A DNA stretch of 35,646 nt, from contig NZ_JAHSTT010000022.1 of assembly GCF_019145205.1 (NCBI RefSeq), forward strand, positions 1 to 35,646. The letters are read 5' to 3'. The stretch comes from Pseudomonas khavaziana. Lineage in GTDB: Bacteria > Pseudomonadota > Gammaproteobacteria > Pseudomonadales > Pseudomonadaceae. Shown here piece after piece: positions 21,193 through 28,960 of this stretch (position 1 is its first letter; each line of letters opens with the position of its first letter). The notes beneath the pieces were generated by a model. It had not been told where the DNA came from. It did no database searches and saw only the letters and a program-made list of their open reading frames with translations. Position numbers and translations under genes: made by a program.

Positions 21193-22381
21193 CGCAATGC
21201 AGAAGCCGGATCTTCCGGGAATATTATTGTTGCAACCTGCTGGGCTGCTTTCTCTGCCAAATTCCGTGGAGGTGTCAGACGCTCTTTCAGTTAATGGATC
21301 AGGTGTGGGTGGGGGTGCACGTTCTATCAAGGCTGCCCTAGGAGAGTATTTCGAAAGACGGCATTTTTACAGAGAACTTCTCTCAACAAAAAACGGGGTG
21401 CTTAATGAGTCATTGACGAAAATCGAAGTTGATAGTTTTGCACGCGCACTCACTCAGACTGCGTCGAAGTTTGTTTCAGTTGACGAAATTGAAAAGCATC
21501 AATTCTCATTGACTCGAGTCATGAGAGCTTCTGATTTTTCTGAATGCTTTATTCCCACAATAACAATTTCACTATCTGCGTATGGCCTTGAAAAGGATAA
21601 CTTTCTATATCCTCTAAGGGATACATGTGGTTGCAGTTTTCACTGGGACCTGAATGTCGCATTTCTAGGAGCTATAAAAGAGTATCTTGAGCGACAATTT
21701 CTTATAAGGTTTTGGTTGGCCAAACAATGTAGGTCACTAATTTCCCGCGTTGAAGTTGAAAGTCTGCTGGCGGGAAGAAATGTTAAATGTCTATATGATG
21801 CGCTTACTTTTTCAGGTGAGGTTTCCATTTTTGATATCTCTGACAACCGTTTCCCCGGAGTTTGTTTGCTAGTAGTTTATGGCCAAAAAAAGGCAAATCA
21901 CCATGTGAAGTACTGTGCGGGTATGTCCTATTGTGGTGAGATGGCTGAAGCCTTGGAAAAGTCAGTGCTTGAGTTGTGGCAAACCTATCGTTTCATGGAT
22001 TTGTTTAAAGCGATCGAGTCTGATGAGGACAAGGTTGAGGATTCTTATCTTCGCTATTTCTTGAGTTGCAATGATTATATTACATATCAAGAAATAACTG
22101 ATTATGTAGTTGTCGCAGATGAGCAAAATAGAGGAAATTTTTCAGCATTTTCGTTAGAGGTCTTTCTGTCTGTCCTGAAAAAACTCGGTATTATGGGTTA
22201 TTTTTATTCCAAGTGTTCAAACGTCAATGGGGTTAGCTGTGTCTTTACAAAGTACATTTCACCTGATCTGTTCCTCCATATGGATAACTCGAAAAATATA
22301 AATCTAAAAAATAGATACTCCGAAAATTTTGAATCATCAATATTGTCGTCTCGTTTGGAGACCATGGTACCTTTCCCGTGA
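21179..22381 (+). CDS. mcbD: McbD-like YcaO cyclodehydratase
   Basis: This 400-residue YcaO-family enzyme uses ATP to activate backbone amides so that Cys and Ser side chains cyclise to azolines. The ATP-binding signatures are GGGARSIKAALGEYFERR near residue 40 (S-x-x-x-E-x-x-E-R type) and VAFLGAIKEYLERQFLIRFW near 160. CGEMAEALEKSVLELWQ follows near 245. The C terminus ends VPFP, in keeping with the proline-rich termini of YcaO cyclodehydratases, which reach into the active site. Length equals McbD (396) closely. The start overlaps mcbC by 14 nt, suggesting fixed stoichiometry of the B-C-D complex. Confidence 0.9.
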   Translation: MKLVNAMQKPDLPGILLLQPAGLLSLPNSVEVSDALSVNGSGVGGGARSIKAALGEYFERRHFYRELLSTKNGVLNESLTKIEVDSFARALTQTASKFVSVDEIEKHQFSLTRVMRASDFSECFIPTITISLSAYGLEKDNFLYPLRDTCGCSFHWDLNVAFLGAIKEYLERQFLIRFWLAKQCRSLISRVEVESLLAGRNVKCLYDALTFSGEVSIFDISDNRFPGVCLLVVYGQKKANHHVKYCAGMSYCGEMAEALEKSVLELWQTYRFMDLFKAIESDEDKVEDSYLRYFLSCNDYITYQEITDYVVVADEQNRGNFSAFSLEVFLSVLKKLGIMGYFYSKCSNVNGVSCVFTKYISPDLFLHMDNSKNINLKNRYSENFESSILSSRLETMVPFP

Positions 22382-22389
22382 GGTGATCT

Positions 22390-23133
22390 ATGTGTACCTA
22401 TCCCTTATCTAAACCGTTTTTGCTGGCGATACTTTTTATCAAAGAACAGCTGAAAGAGCCGGTTGCCTTGCTCTGGATTGTGATATCCCCTGCAGTTACT
22501 TTTTACTTGTTAACTTACGCTAGGGTCACTGGTGATGAACTCTACCGAGACTACACCTCTGCGACTTCATGGTTCTACGCTTTTATCTCTTCAAGCGTGG
22601 CCCTGTTTGGCTTGGCGTTTTATATCGTAGGGCGCAGGGAAAGTGGTTTTTTGCGTTCCTTTGTTTATACAAAACGCACCAAGATTACCTTTCTTACTGG
22701 GCAGTTTTTAGCCTACTCCTTCATGTCGGTTATTTATTGTTCGGTGTTTTACGTACTGACGCGGGGTTATTTTGGCTCCGTGGCTTTGGATGAATGGATG
22801 GTTATAGTTGGGCGTTTTTATATGTGCTTCTTGCTGTTTTCCACGCCAGCGCTCTTACTGACGTTGGTGCCTATCGGCTTTCAAAATAGCAACACCCTTT
22901 TTTCCATTTGTTCAGTCGCGATGTTGGCGCTAGGTATCGGTAGCCTGAGCGCCTCACATCCACTGTTTAACGTGATGGGTCTTTTTAATCCGATGGGGTG
23001 GGCTAATCGCATTATGTTGGTGGGTGTGACCGAATCTGCACCTGTGGTCGCGGTGGTTGTAGGGTTGATCATCGTCACAGGGTGGCTGGTGTTCCGATTT
23101 TTACTCATCAACCCCGTTTGGAGTCGGTACTGA
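22390..23133 (+). CDS. mcbE: McbE-like ABC exporter membrane subunit
   Basis: This 247-residue integral membrane protein has about six predicted helices, for example around residues 26-45, 60-82, 108-130, 140-170, 175-195 and 215-242. McbE (241 residues) forms with McbF the exporter that removes mature microcin B17 and gives partial immunity. GAGGTG lies 4 nt before the ATG, 8 nt after mcbD. The stop overlaps the start of the ATPase gene (TGATG). Sequence alone gives only an ABC-2-like permease; the McbE call rests on size, order and neighbours. Confidence 0.83.
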   Translation: MCTYPLSKPFLLAILFIKEQLKEPVALLWIVISPAVTFYLLTYARVTGDELYRDYTSATSWFYAFISSSVALFGLAFYIVGRRESGFLRSFVYTKRTKITFLTGQFLAYSFMSVIYCSVFYVLTRGYFGSVALDEWMVIVGRFYMCFLLFSTPALLLTLVPIGFQNSNTLFSICSVAMLALGIGSLSASHPLFNVMGLFNPMGWANRIMLVGVTESAPVVAVVVGLIIVTGWLVFRFLLINPVWSRY

Positions 23134-23846
23134 TGAAACGGCTGATCGTGGATGCACTGGATGTCAGGTATGCCCAGCACGTCTTATTCAACAACGCTGA
23201 GTTAGTCGTAGAATCGGGCTCGATTTCAGGATTGCTGGGGCCTAACGGTTCTGGGAAAACCACGTTTTTTGACGTGATCTGCGGTCTGAAAAAAAGGAGT
23301 GGCGGCGAAATACATCGTTTGTTTTCCAAGCTGCTTTACCTGTCGCAAATCATCGCAACGCCCCCTGTTTTTCGCATGTTCGATGTGTTCAACATGATGA
23401 TGCTTTTTTGCTCCGATACACCGATTACCCAACGGCATGCCTTGGAGAAAATTGAAAAGTGGAGCCCTGGTATTGCTGAGCGGTACTGCGAAATCTGGAA
23501 GAAAAAATCTTCCCTTTGCAGTTATGGCGAAAAACGCTGTTTTTTTACCTTGTCTTTGCTGTCCGTCAACGCAGACCTGGTGATTCTAGATGAACCAACC
23601 GCGGGTGTTGACCCGGAGTTTCGTTATCACATCTGGCGGTGTTTGGAGGGGGCGGCGGCGGAAGGCGTTGCGGTACTCGTGTCGTCGCATAACGTCGATG
23701 AGATCGTCACTCACTGTGATGACTTTTATATGCTGAGCCAGCGGCGTTTTAATCGTTTTACCGATGCCGAGGGCTTTATGAGCAGGTATGGCGGCAGTAC
23801 TTTGGATGAGGCATTTATTCACGCGGCCAGCCTGCCTGGAAATTGA
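23133..23846 (+). CDS. mcbF: McbF-like ABC exporter ATPase
   Basis: This 237-residue ABC ATPase has Walker A GPNGSGKTT near residue 35, Walker B LVILDEPTAGVDPE near 149 and the switch His in SSHNVDE near 188. The signature loop reads LCSYGEKR instead of LSGGQ, a marked deviation, although the Gly and the basic end are kept. Proteins of this size pair with McbE-type permeases to export the modified peptide. The start at 23133 overlaps the permease stop; the longer open frame upstream is permease sequence in another frame. It is the last gene of the operon, and no pentapeptide-repeat McbG gene follows. Confidence 0.88.
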   Translation: MKRLIVDALDVRYAQHVLFNNAELVVESGSISGLLGPNGSGKTTFFDVICGLKKRSGGEIHRLFSKLLYLSQIIATPPVFRMFDVFNMMMLFCSDTPITQRHALEKIEKWSPGIAERYCEIWKKKSSLCSYGEKRCFFTLSLLSVNADLVILDEPTAGVDPEFRYHIWRCLEGAAAEGVAVLVSSHNVDEIVTHCDDFYMLSQRRFNRFTDAEGFMSRYGGSTLDEAFIHAASLPGN

Positions 23847-23863
23847 AGCGTTGATACTGCGAG

Positions 23864-23899
23864 CATTGGAATGCGCTCAGTTTGGGAGGGGGCTTGCCC
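23864..23899. repeat. diverged REPIN-array segment right of the island
   Basis: CATTGGAATGCG followed by TTTGGGAGGGGGCTTGCCC matches the linker plus first REP of the units at 17351-18704 with a few changes. It indicates that array-type sequence once existed on both sides of the microcin-like operon. Confidence 0.6.
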
Positions 23900-23942
23900 G
23901 TTCAGTTAAGCGAACGAAATGCTCAAAGCAGCGAAGATCAAA

Positions 23943-23977
23943 TGTGGGAGCGAGCAAGCCCGCTCCCACACTTTTCG
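23943..23977. terminator. REP hairpin serving both convergent genes
   Basis: TGTGGGAGCG (23943-23952) pairs perfectly with CGCTCCCACA (23961-23970), an 8-nt loop between them, followed by CTTTT on the plus strand. It lies between the convergent ATPase and DUF6124 genes and could act as a terminator for the microcin-like operon. It is also a REP sequence, so termination is inferred. Confidence 0.55.
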
Positions 23978-23984
23978 ACCGCGT

Positions 23985-24293
23985 TTAGGCTGTGGCCTTC
24001 AAGGGCTTCAGGCATTCGATAGAGCGATCTACTGTGGTCCTGGCAATCTCCAGCAAATGCCACACCGCCAGAATCTTCGCCCGCCCTGGACTGTCCAGCA
24101 GTTCGCCACAATCCAGCGCGGTCGCCGAAGCACTGTCGAGCAGGCTGGCGGTGTACAGCAACGCATCTTCAAAACTCAGGTCGTCGTTGACGCTGTGGAA
24201 ACCCTGGCTGGGCAGGTAGTGGTCGATGGCGCGATTGAACGCGGCGCGGGTTTTGGCAGGGTCGAAGGGTGGGTCGGGTAGGACTTTATTCAT
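23985..24293 (-). CDS. DUF6124-type small protein (Pseudomonas)
   Basis: This 102-residue protein of unknown function belongs to a small family (DUF6124, formerly grouped with DUF3077) that occurs in several copies per Pseudomonas genome. The N terminus is proline-rich (PDPPFDP). The rest is mostly helical, with SFEDALLYTASLLDSASATA near residue 41 and ILAVWHLLEIARTTVDRSIE near 74. No signal peptide, membrane helix or catalytic motif is seen. GGAG lies 7 nt before the ATG. Expression is probably governed by the structured leader upstream. Its 3' third is duplicated at 18702-18920, and its last codons recur in the REPIN array. The family assignment is from memory; the function is unknown. Confidence 0.8.
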   Translation of the reverse strand: MNKVLPDPPFDPAKTRAAFNRAIDHYLPSQGFHSVNDDLSFEDALLYTASLLDSASATALDCGELLDSPGRAKILAVWHLLEIARTTVDRSIECLKPLKATA

Positions 24294-24498
24294 GGTGTAA
24301 CTCCAACTGGTAGGTAAGGAGCCGAACCCTTCGCGACTAAACGTTGGGAGGCGGCTGTACGCAGGTTAGTCGACCGGCCAGTTGGATCCGGCGCACCCGA
24401 AGGTGCCCTGCGCACAGCCACCATGAGCAGGGTGACAGCTTGCGCACAACTGGAATCCGGGCGACTAAACCCGATCACTGATGAGCAGTGACGGATCG
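24294..24498 (-). ncRNA. structured leader of the DUF6124 gene, candidate RNA switch
   Basis: Coordinates are on the plus strand; the RNA is the minus strand. Pairing 1: GGTT, AGTCG, CCGG and CCAGTTG (24364-24384) match AACC, CGACT, CCGG and CAACTGG (24447-24471), 20 bp with small bulges. It encloses two hairpins: GCACC-CGAA-GGTGC at 24393-24406, and TGCGCA/AGC/CACC with GGTG/GCT/TGCGCA at 24409-24446. Pairing 2: the same strip pairs instead with TCCAACTGG at 24302-24310 (9 bp) and CGACTAA at 24334-24340 (7 bp). TCCAACTGG is the complement of the Shine-Dalgarno region, so pairing 2 would hide the ribosome site and pairing 1 free it. A further hairpin, CACTG-ATGAG-CAGTG, lies at 24476-24490. 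Upstream to 24625 I see no gene. Confidence 0.7.
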
Positions 24499-24625
24499 CA
24501 GACTAGCCACCGATTCCAACCGGCACAAGGCGGCGGGGATTGTCTCGGAAACGTCCTTCAATTTAAAGGGATGCGACTTGCTGGCCCTTTACAAACCATG
24601 ACGAAAGGCCAGTAGTGACACAGGC

Positions 24626-26143
24626 TCAGCGTGGTCCAGGCACAAACGCCACGCTCCCCCCCTCACGCTTCTGGAACCACCGCTCGCCATTATCCGGCTG
24701 CGTGGTGACCACCTGATGATCCATCCCCAGGAACGCCAGCGGCGTCGGCTCTTGCTTGGAATACTGCACGACAATAATCGTGCGCTGCGGGTCGAAGCGT
24801 TGGCCGCTGGTTTTGTCCAGCCAGGCCATGAATGCGGCGCTGTCACCCTGGCGGGGGAAGTCCTGGGTTTCGCTGACGTAATAGAAAGGCTTGCCATGGT
24901 TTTGCAGGTACATCGGCAGCTTGTTGTCGACCTCCACCAGCACCATTTGCCACTGGTTCCACGGTGCGCTTTTCACCGCTTGGGCCTGCAGGTCTGCGGC
25001 GAAGCGGGTCACGCCACCGTTGCCGTTGGTCCAGGGGTATATCACGCCCAGCACCAGCACCATCAAGCCTGCGCTGAGTCCAAAACCTTTCTGCCAACGC
25101 GGCCAACTCGCCGGTTTTGTTTGCAGGCGTTCACTCAGCCACCAGGCGGCGAGCAATTGTGCAAATGGCACCAGCGGCAGTACGTAGTAGCTGCGACGGC
25201 TGCCGCTGGCGGTGAAGAACACAAACAACAGGCCCAGGCCCCACACCAGCCAGCGCACGTTGGGCGGGGTGTGGCGCCAGTGCCGCACGGCCAGCCACAG
25301 GCCGAGCAGCCAGCAGGGCGCCCAGGGCAGGGTGTAAACCGGCAGGTAGATCAGGTAGGTGTAGATCGGCCCCATATGATCGAAGGGGTCGAAGAAGCGC
25401 ACCACGTTTTCCCGCAATACCAGTTCCAGGCCGCTCTGGCCGTAAGTGGGCGCGCTGTAGTAGTGGGACAATACGAAAGGAATCGCGTAGAACGCTGCGG
25501 CAATGAGTACGGCCAGCAGCAGGCGCAGATTGAGGTGACGTTTGTAGCGCTGCTCGTTGAGCAGGTGCGGCAACAGCAGCAGCCCCGGCAGCACGAAACC
25601 GATCAAGCCTTTGAACAGTGAGGTGACTGCCAACAGCAGGAAAAATACCGTGTAGCGCCCCAGTCGTGTGTCGTCCGGCCCACGCCAATACCACCACACC
25701 GCCGCCAGCACGCCGCACACAGTCAGCACATCAGCGGTGGCTACTCGCCCCCAGAACAGAAAGTAGAAGGTGGTAGCGAGCATCCAGCCGGCAATCAACC
25801 CGGTGCCCTTGCGGAACAGGCGTTCGCCAATCAGGTAGATCAGCCAGATACTCAGCCATGCGGCAATCACCGATGACAGGCGCAGCGACCACGGCCCCAG
25901 GCCGCCCGTCAGATGGGCGAAGCCTGTGATCAGCCAGTACGAGGGCAGGGGTTTGTCGTAGTAGGGCGTGCCTTTGAGATAGGGATCGAAGTAGTCACCG
26001 CTTTGCAGCATCTGCAAGGCGATGTTCGCCCAGCGGGTTTCCGGCCCCCACAGGTCGCGGCTGCCCAGGCCCAATAGCAACAGCAAGGCCGAGGTGCCCA
26101 GCAATACAGCCAAGGCGCCGCGTTCGGTTCTCCAGAAGCTCAT
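24626..26143 (-). CDS. ArnT-like membrane glycosyltransferase (PMT family)
   Basis: This protein of about 505 residues with many membrane helices belongs to the PMT/ArnT (GT39/GT83-like) superfamily, which moves sugars from polyprenyl-phosphate donors to acceptors at the periplasmic face. The first periplasmic loop reads LWGPETRWANIALQML, where ArnT proteins have D-E-T-R-Y-A; the acidic Asp is Pro here while the Glu remains. KGTPYYDKPLPSYWL near residue 57 matches the second ArnT loop. The start at 26143 has AGGGAA 5-6 nt upstream; an ATG at 26170 overlapping the arnT stop is the alternative. It follows arnT directly and is probably co-transcribed. Donor and acceptor are unknown; lipid A or another envelope glycan is likely. 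Confidence 0.82.
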   Translation of the reverse strand: MSFWRTERGALAVLLGTSALLLLLGLGSRDLWGPETRWANIALQMLQSGDYFDPYLKGTPYYDKPLPSYWLITGFAHLTGGLGPWSLRLSSVIAAWLSIWLIYLIGERLFRKGTGLIAGWMLATTFYFLFWGRVATADVLTVCGVLAAVWWYWRGPDDTRLGRYTVFFLLLAVTSLFKGLIGFVLPGLLLLPHLLNEQRYKRHLNLRLLLAVLIAAAFYAIPFVLSHYYSAPTYGQSGLELVLRENVVRFFDPFDHMGPIYTYLIYLPVYTLPWAPCWLLGLWLAVRHWRHTPPNVRWLVWGLGLLFVFFTASGSRRSYYVLPLVPFAQLLAAWWLSERLQTKPASWPRWQKGFGLSAGLMVLVLGVIYPWTNGNGGVTRFAADLQAQAVKSAPWNQWQMVLVEVDNKLPMYLQNHGKPFYYVSETQDFPRQGDSAAFMAWLDKTSGQRFDPQRTIIVVQYSKQEPTPLAFLGMDHQVVTTQPDNGERWFQKREGGSVAFVPGPR

Positions 26144-26169
26144 GGGTGTTCCCTGTGGCAGGCACTGCA

Positions 26170-27825
26170 TTAAGGTTGTCGTGGGTAAATCGTCAGTACC
26201 AGGTTGCCTTTGCGATAACGCTTGCCGCCGGGAGGCAGTTGCCCTTCTTCGCGATGTTCGCTGGTGCTCCTGACTCGCATCAGCACGCCGACCGAGCCCT
26301 GCTGGCGAGCCTCGGCCAACCAGGCCTGGACGTTATCCAGCGTGATCTTGCGGTGTGCCGAGTCTTGATAATGCAGGCCGTAGCGCAACTCGCCCACGGT
26401 GCTGTAGAAGGCCACTTGCGGCCGTCGCAAGCGCCATGACAAGGCCGACGCGGCCCCCAGTTCGTTGCTCAGCAAAGCCTGGGTTTGCTGCAGTTCCTCC
26501 AGGTGTTCAAGCACGAACTGGTCGGGCATTTCGTTATCCGCGATCAGCGCCGGCATGCCCGCCGGCAACAATGCCACCAGCAAGCCGATACCCAGGGCCG
26601 GCATCGCCCATAACGTCATTGGCCGTACTGCTTGCAGCAGGTTGGCGAGGATCCAGCCCAGCAGCACGATAAACACCAGGGACAGGCTGAACATCTCGGC
26701 ATGGCTGTTGCCGTACAGCGGGTCGGTGATTTGCAGGTAAATCAGCCCCACCATGGCGACCATGCCAAGGGTGAAATTGACCGCGCCGTTGATCACGATC
26801 GTGCGCGCCTTGCCTTGCTTGATCAGGTCGATCAACCCGTGACCCATCAGCAATGCCAGGGGCAACAGGCACGGCATGATGTAGGTGGGCAGCTTGCCTT
26901 TGCTCAGGCTGAAAAAGCCCAGGGGCAGCAGCAGCCACAGGGCGAGAAAGGCAATCGCCGGCTGGCGCTTTTCCTGCCAGGTCTTGCGCAATGTGGTGGG
27001 TAACAAGGCGGCCCACGGCAGGCACGCCACCACCATGATCGGCAGGAAGAACCACATCGGCCGCGCATGTTGTGCGTTGTCGGCAGCAAAGCGGCGGATG
27101 TGTTCATGCCAGAAGAAAAAATGCCAGTAATCCGGTTCCCGCAGGTGGACCGCCAGGGCCCACGGCAGGCACACCAGCACGGCGACCAGTACTGCCAGCG
27201 GCCCGTAACGCATCAGCTCGCCCACGCGGCGCTGCCAGAGCAGGTAAGGCACAGCGATCAGTACCGGCAGCAGCCAGGCCAGAAAACCCTTGGTCATAAA
27301 CCCCATGGCGCAGGCCAACCCCAACACTGCCCAGGCCCACAGGCGTTCGCGGGGTGTGCGGCTGTCCAGGGCAAACCACAGCGCTACCAGGCTCAGGTTC
27401 ACCCATAAGGTGAATTGCGGGTCGAGGTTGGAATACCCCGCTTGCCCGGCCACCAGGCCAAAGCTCATGTACAGCAGGGCGCAGGCGAAGCTCTTGCGCG
27501 GATCGTTCCACAAGCGCCGGGCGAGCAGGTAGGCCAGCAGCACACTCACGCCAGTGCTCAGCACCGAGGCGATGCGCACGCCGAACAGGTTTTCACCGAA
27601 CACGGCCTGGCCGAGGGCTATCAGCCAATAGCCGGCGGCAGGTTTCTCGAAGTAACGCACCCCCATGAAGTGCGGCGCCACCCAGTTGCCGCTCATCAGC
27701 ATTTCCTGGCTGACCTGGGCATAGCGGGTTTCATCCGGGGTCCACAAACCATGCAAGCCCAAAGGCAGCAGAAAGAAGACGGCAAAGCCGAGTAATAACC
27801 AAGGCAGGGGATTCAAGCGGGTCAT
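26170..27825 (-). CDS. arnT: lipid A 4-amino-4-deoxy-L-arabinose transferase-like
   Basis: This 551-residue membrane protein closely follows ArnT. It has a first helix, then LWTPDETRYAQVSQEMLMSG near residue 28 with the catalytic acidic pair, HFMGVRYFEKPAAGYWL near 52, and a block of about a dozen helices followed by a soluble C-terminal domain of about 100 residues. ArnT transfers L-Ara4N from undecaprenyl phosphate to lipid A, giving polymyxin resistance. GGAG lies 10 nt before the ATG. None of the genes that make the donor (arnA, B, C, D) is in the window, so it either relies on a distant arn operon or uses another sugar. The next gene overlaps or follows closely. Confidence 0.87.
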   Translation of the reverse strand: MTRLNPLPWLLLGFAVFFLLPLGLHGLWTPDETRYAQVSQEMLMSGNWVAPHFMGVRYFEKPAAGYWLIALGQAVFGENLFGVRIASVLSTGVSVLLAYLLARRLWNDPRKSFACALLYMSFGLVAGQAGYSNLDPQFTLWVNLSLVALWFALDSRTPRERLWAWAVLGLACAMGFMTKGFLAWLLPVLIAVPYLLWQRRVGELMRYGPLAVLVAVLVCLPWALAVHLREPDYWHFFFWHEHIRRFAADNAQHARPMWFFLPIMVVACLPWAALLPTTLRKTWQEKRQPAIAFLALWLLLPLGFFSLSKGKLPTYIMPCLLPLALLMGHGLIDLIKQGKARTIVINGAVNFTLGMVAMVGLIYLQITDPLYGNSHAEMFSLSLVFIVLLGWILANLLQAVRPMTLWAMPALGIGLLVALLPAGMPALIADNEMPDQFVLEHLEELQQTQALLSNELGAASALSWRLRRPQVAFYSTVGELRYGLHYQDSAHRKITLDNVQAWLAEARQQGSVGVLMRVRSTSEHREEGQLPPGGKRYRKGNLVLTIYPRQP

Positions 27826-28006
27826 GAGTACGTCGCTCCATGACGTTCAATAAGACACAATGAGGCAATTAAATATGCAGGGCGAAGAGTCACGATGTTC
27901 ACTGAACCATTGAGGGGATACTAACTAAAAGGTGCAAGCGAACATGCCATAACCGGGCTGTCGTTTTGCTGAACGTAATAACCGTGATATATGTAAAAAA
28001 GTGTGT

Positions 28007-28669
28007 TTAAAGTTGTTTTAGTGCGACCGTCCATTGCCGCATGTTCATAGTGCCCAATGCCTCGAATTCGCCGTTGGGCAATACCTTGACGAATAGCGCG
28101 CTGCCGTATTCGGCGGCGGCAGCGTGGGGGAAGCCAAGCGACTTTTGGAAGTCGCTCATGCAGGCACTGTGGGTGATCAGCATCAGGTTGCGACCGCTGC
28201 GTTTGTGGCCGAGGATTTCCTCGCCCATGGCGTCACCGCAGATGGCAAGGGGCCCCGGCGACAGCTCGGTCTTGCCGAACATGAACAGTGAGGTCTGGGC
28301 GGTGCGCGTGGTGGGGCTGCTGAGCACGTCGGTAAGCTCCATGCCCAATGAATCAAAGGCTTTTCCCAGCTGCGCGGCGCGTTGGCTGCCCTGGACCGTG
28401 AGGCCGCTGGCGGGGCCGAAGCAGGGGTTGGTGGAGCGGTCGCACCGCTCTTCATGGCGCACCAGCACTACCACGTCACCATTGCGCCAACTGGCGAGCA
28501 CCCCCGAGGTTACCAGTCGGTTGCCCACGCCCAAGTCCAGCGGCGAGACCGGCCATAACAGGAAGCCCGTCAGAAGAACGGCGGTAACAGTGATACCCAG
28601 CAAATGCAGGCGGTATTTTTTCAGGCGCTTTAACCGTGCCCCTTTGAGTTTAGGGTTGGCCAGGGTCAT
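28007..28669 (-). CDS. Ais-like histidine phosphatase, membrane anchored
   Basis: This protein of about 220 residues has one N-terminal membrane helix (LLGITVTAVLLTGFLLW) followed by a periplasmic histidine-phosphatase domain. VLVRHEERCDRS holds the R-H-x-E core and LMLITHSACMSDF the second catalytic His. Ais in enterobacteria removes the phosphate of heptose II in the LPS core and lies beside the arn operon. The position upstream of arnT on the same strand repeats that association. The ATG at 28669 is chosen; GTG codons at 28687 and 28717 would lengthen it by up to 16 residues. The 181 bp to arnT hold no gene. Confidence 0.78.
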   Translation of the reverse strand: MTLANPKLKGARLKRLKKYRLHLLGITVTAVLLTGFLLWPVSPLDLGVGNRLVTSGVLASWRNGDVVVLVRHEERCDRSTNPCFGPASGLTVQGSQRAAQLGKAFDSLGMELTDVLSSPTTRTAQTSLFMFGKTELSPGPLAICGDAMGEEILGHKRSGRNLMLITHSACMSDFQKSLGFPHAAAAEYGSALFVKVLPNGEFEALGTMNMRQWTVALKQL

Positions 28670-28960
28670 ATCTGCCACGCTGTTCACCTTTGGCTCTATA
28701 GTTGTGTTTATAAACACGCACAGTGAATGGGCAGTTGCCCGTTGTGGAACAGGAGCCTGTCATAGCGCTGCTGTCTTTTTCCTGAACACCTGCCTATTAA
28801 CAACACCCTGTGCACTAACTAATAAGTTGCGGCTTATCGCCGTTTGACGCGCAATCTAAAGTGTCGAGGATGGGCAGGCAGTGAAATCCATGTGAAAAAT
28901 TTGCATGGGCTGCATAATCAGCCGTTATTCTCGTTGGCAGTCCTTCCAGTGAGCGTTTTT

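Noticed and set aside
18921..23846. transposase or integrase as cause of the island
   Set aside because: No such gene, terminal inverted repeat, tRNA gene or short target duplication is visible at either edge.
24290..24478. 62-codon minus-strand frame in the DUF6124 leader
   Set aside because: Base pairing explains the region far better, no ribosome site precedes it, and it resembles no protein.
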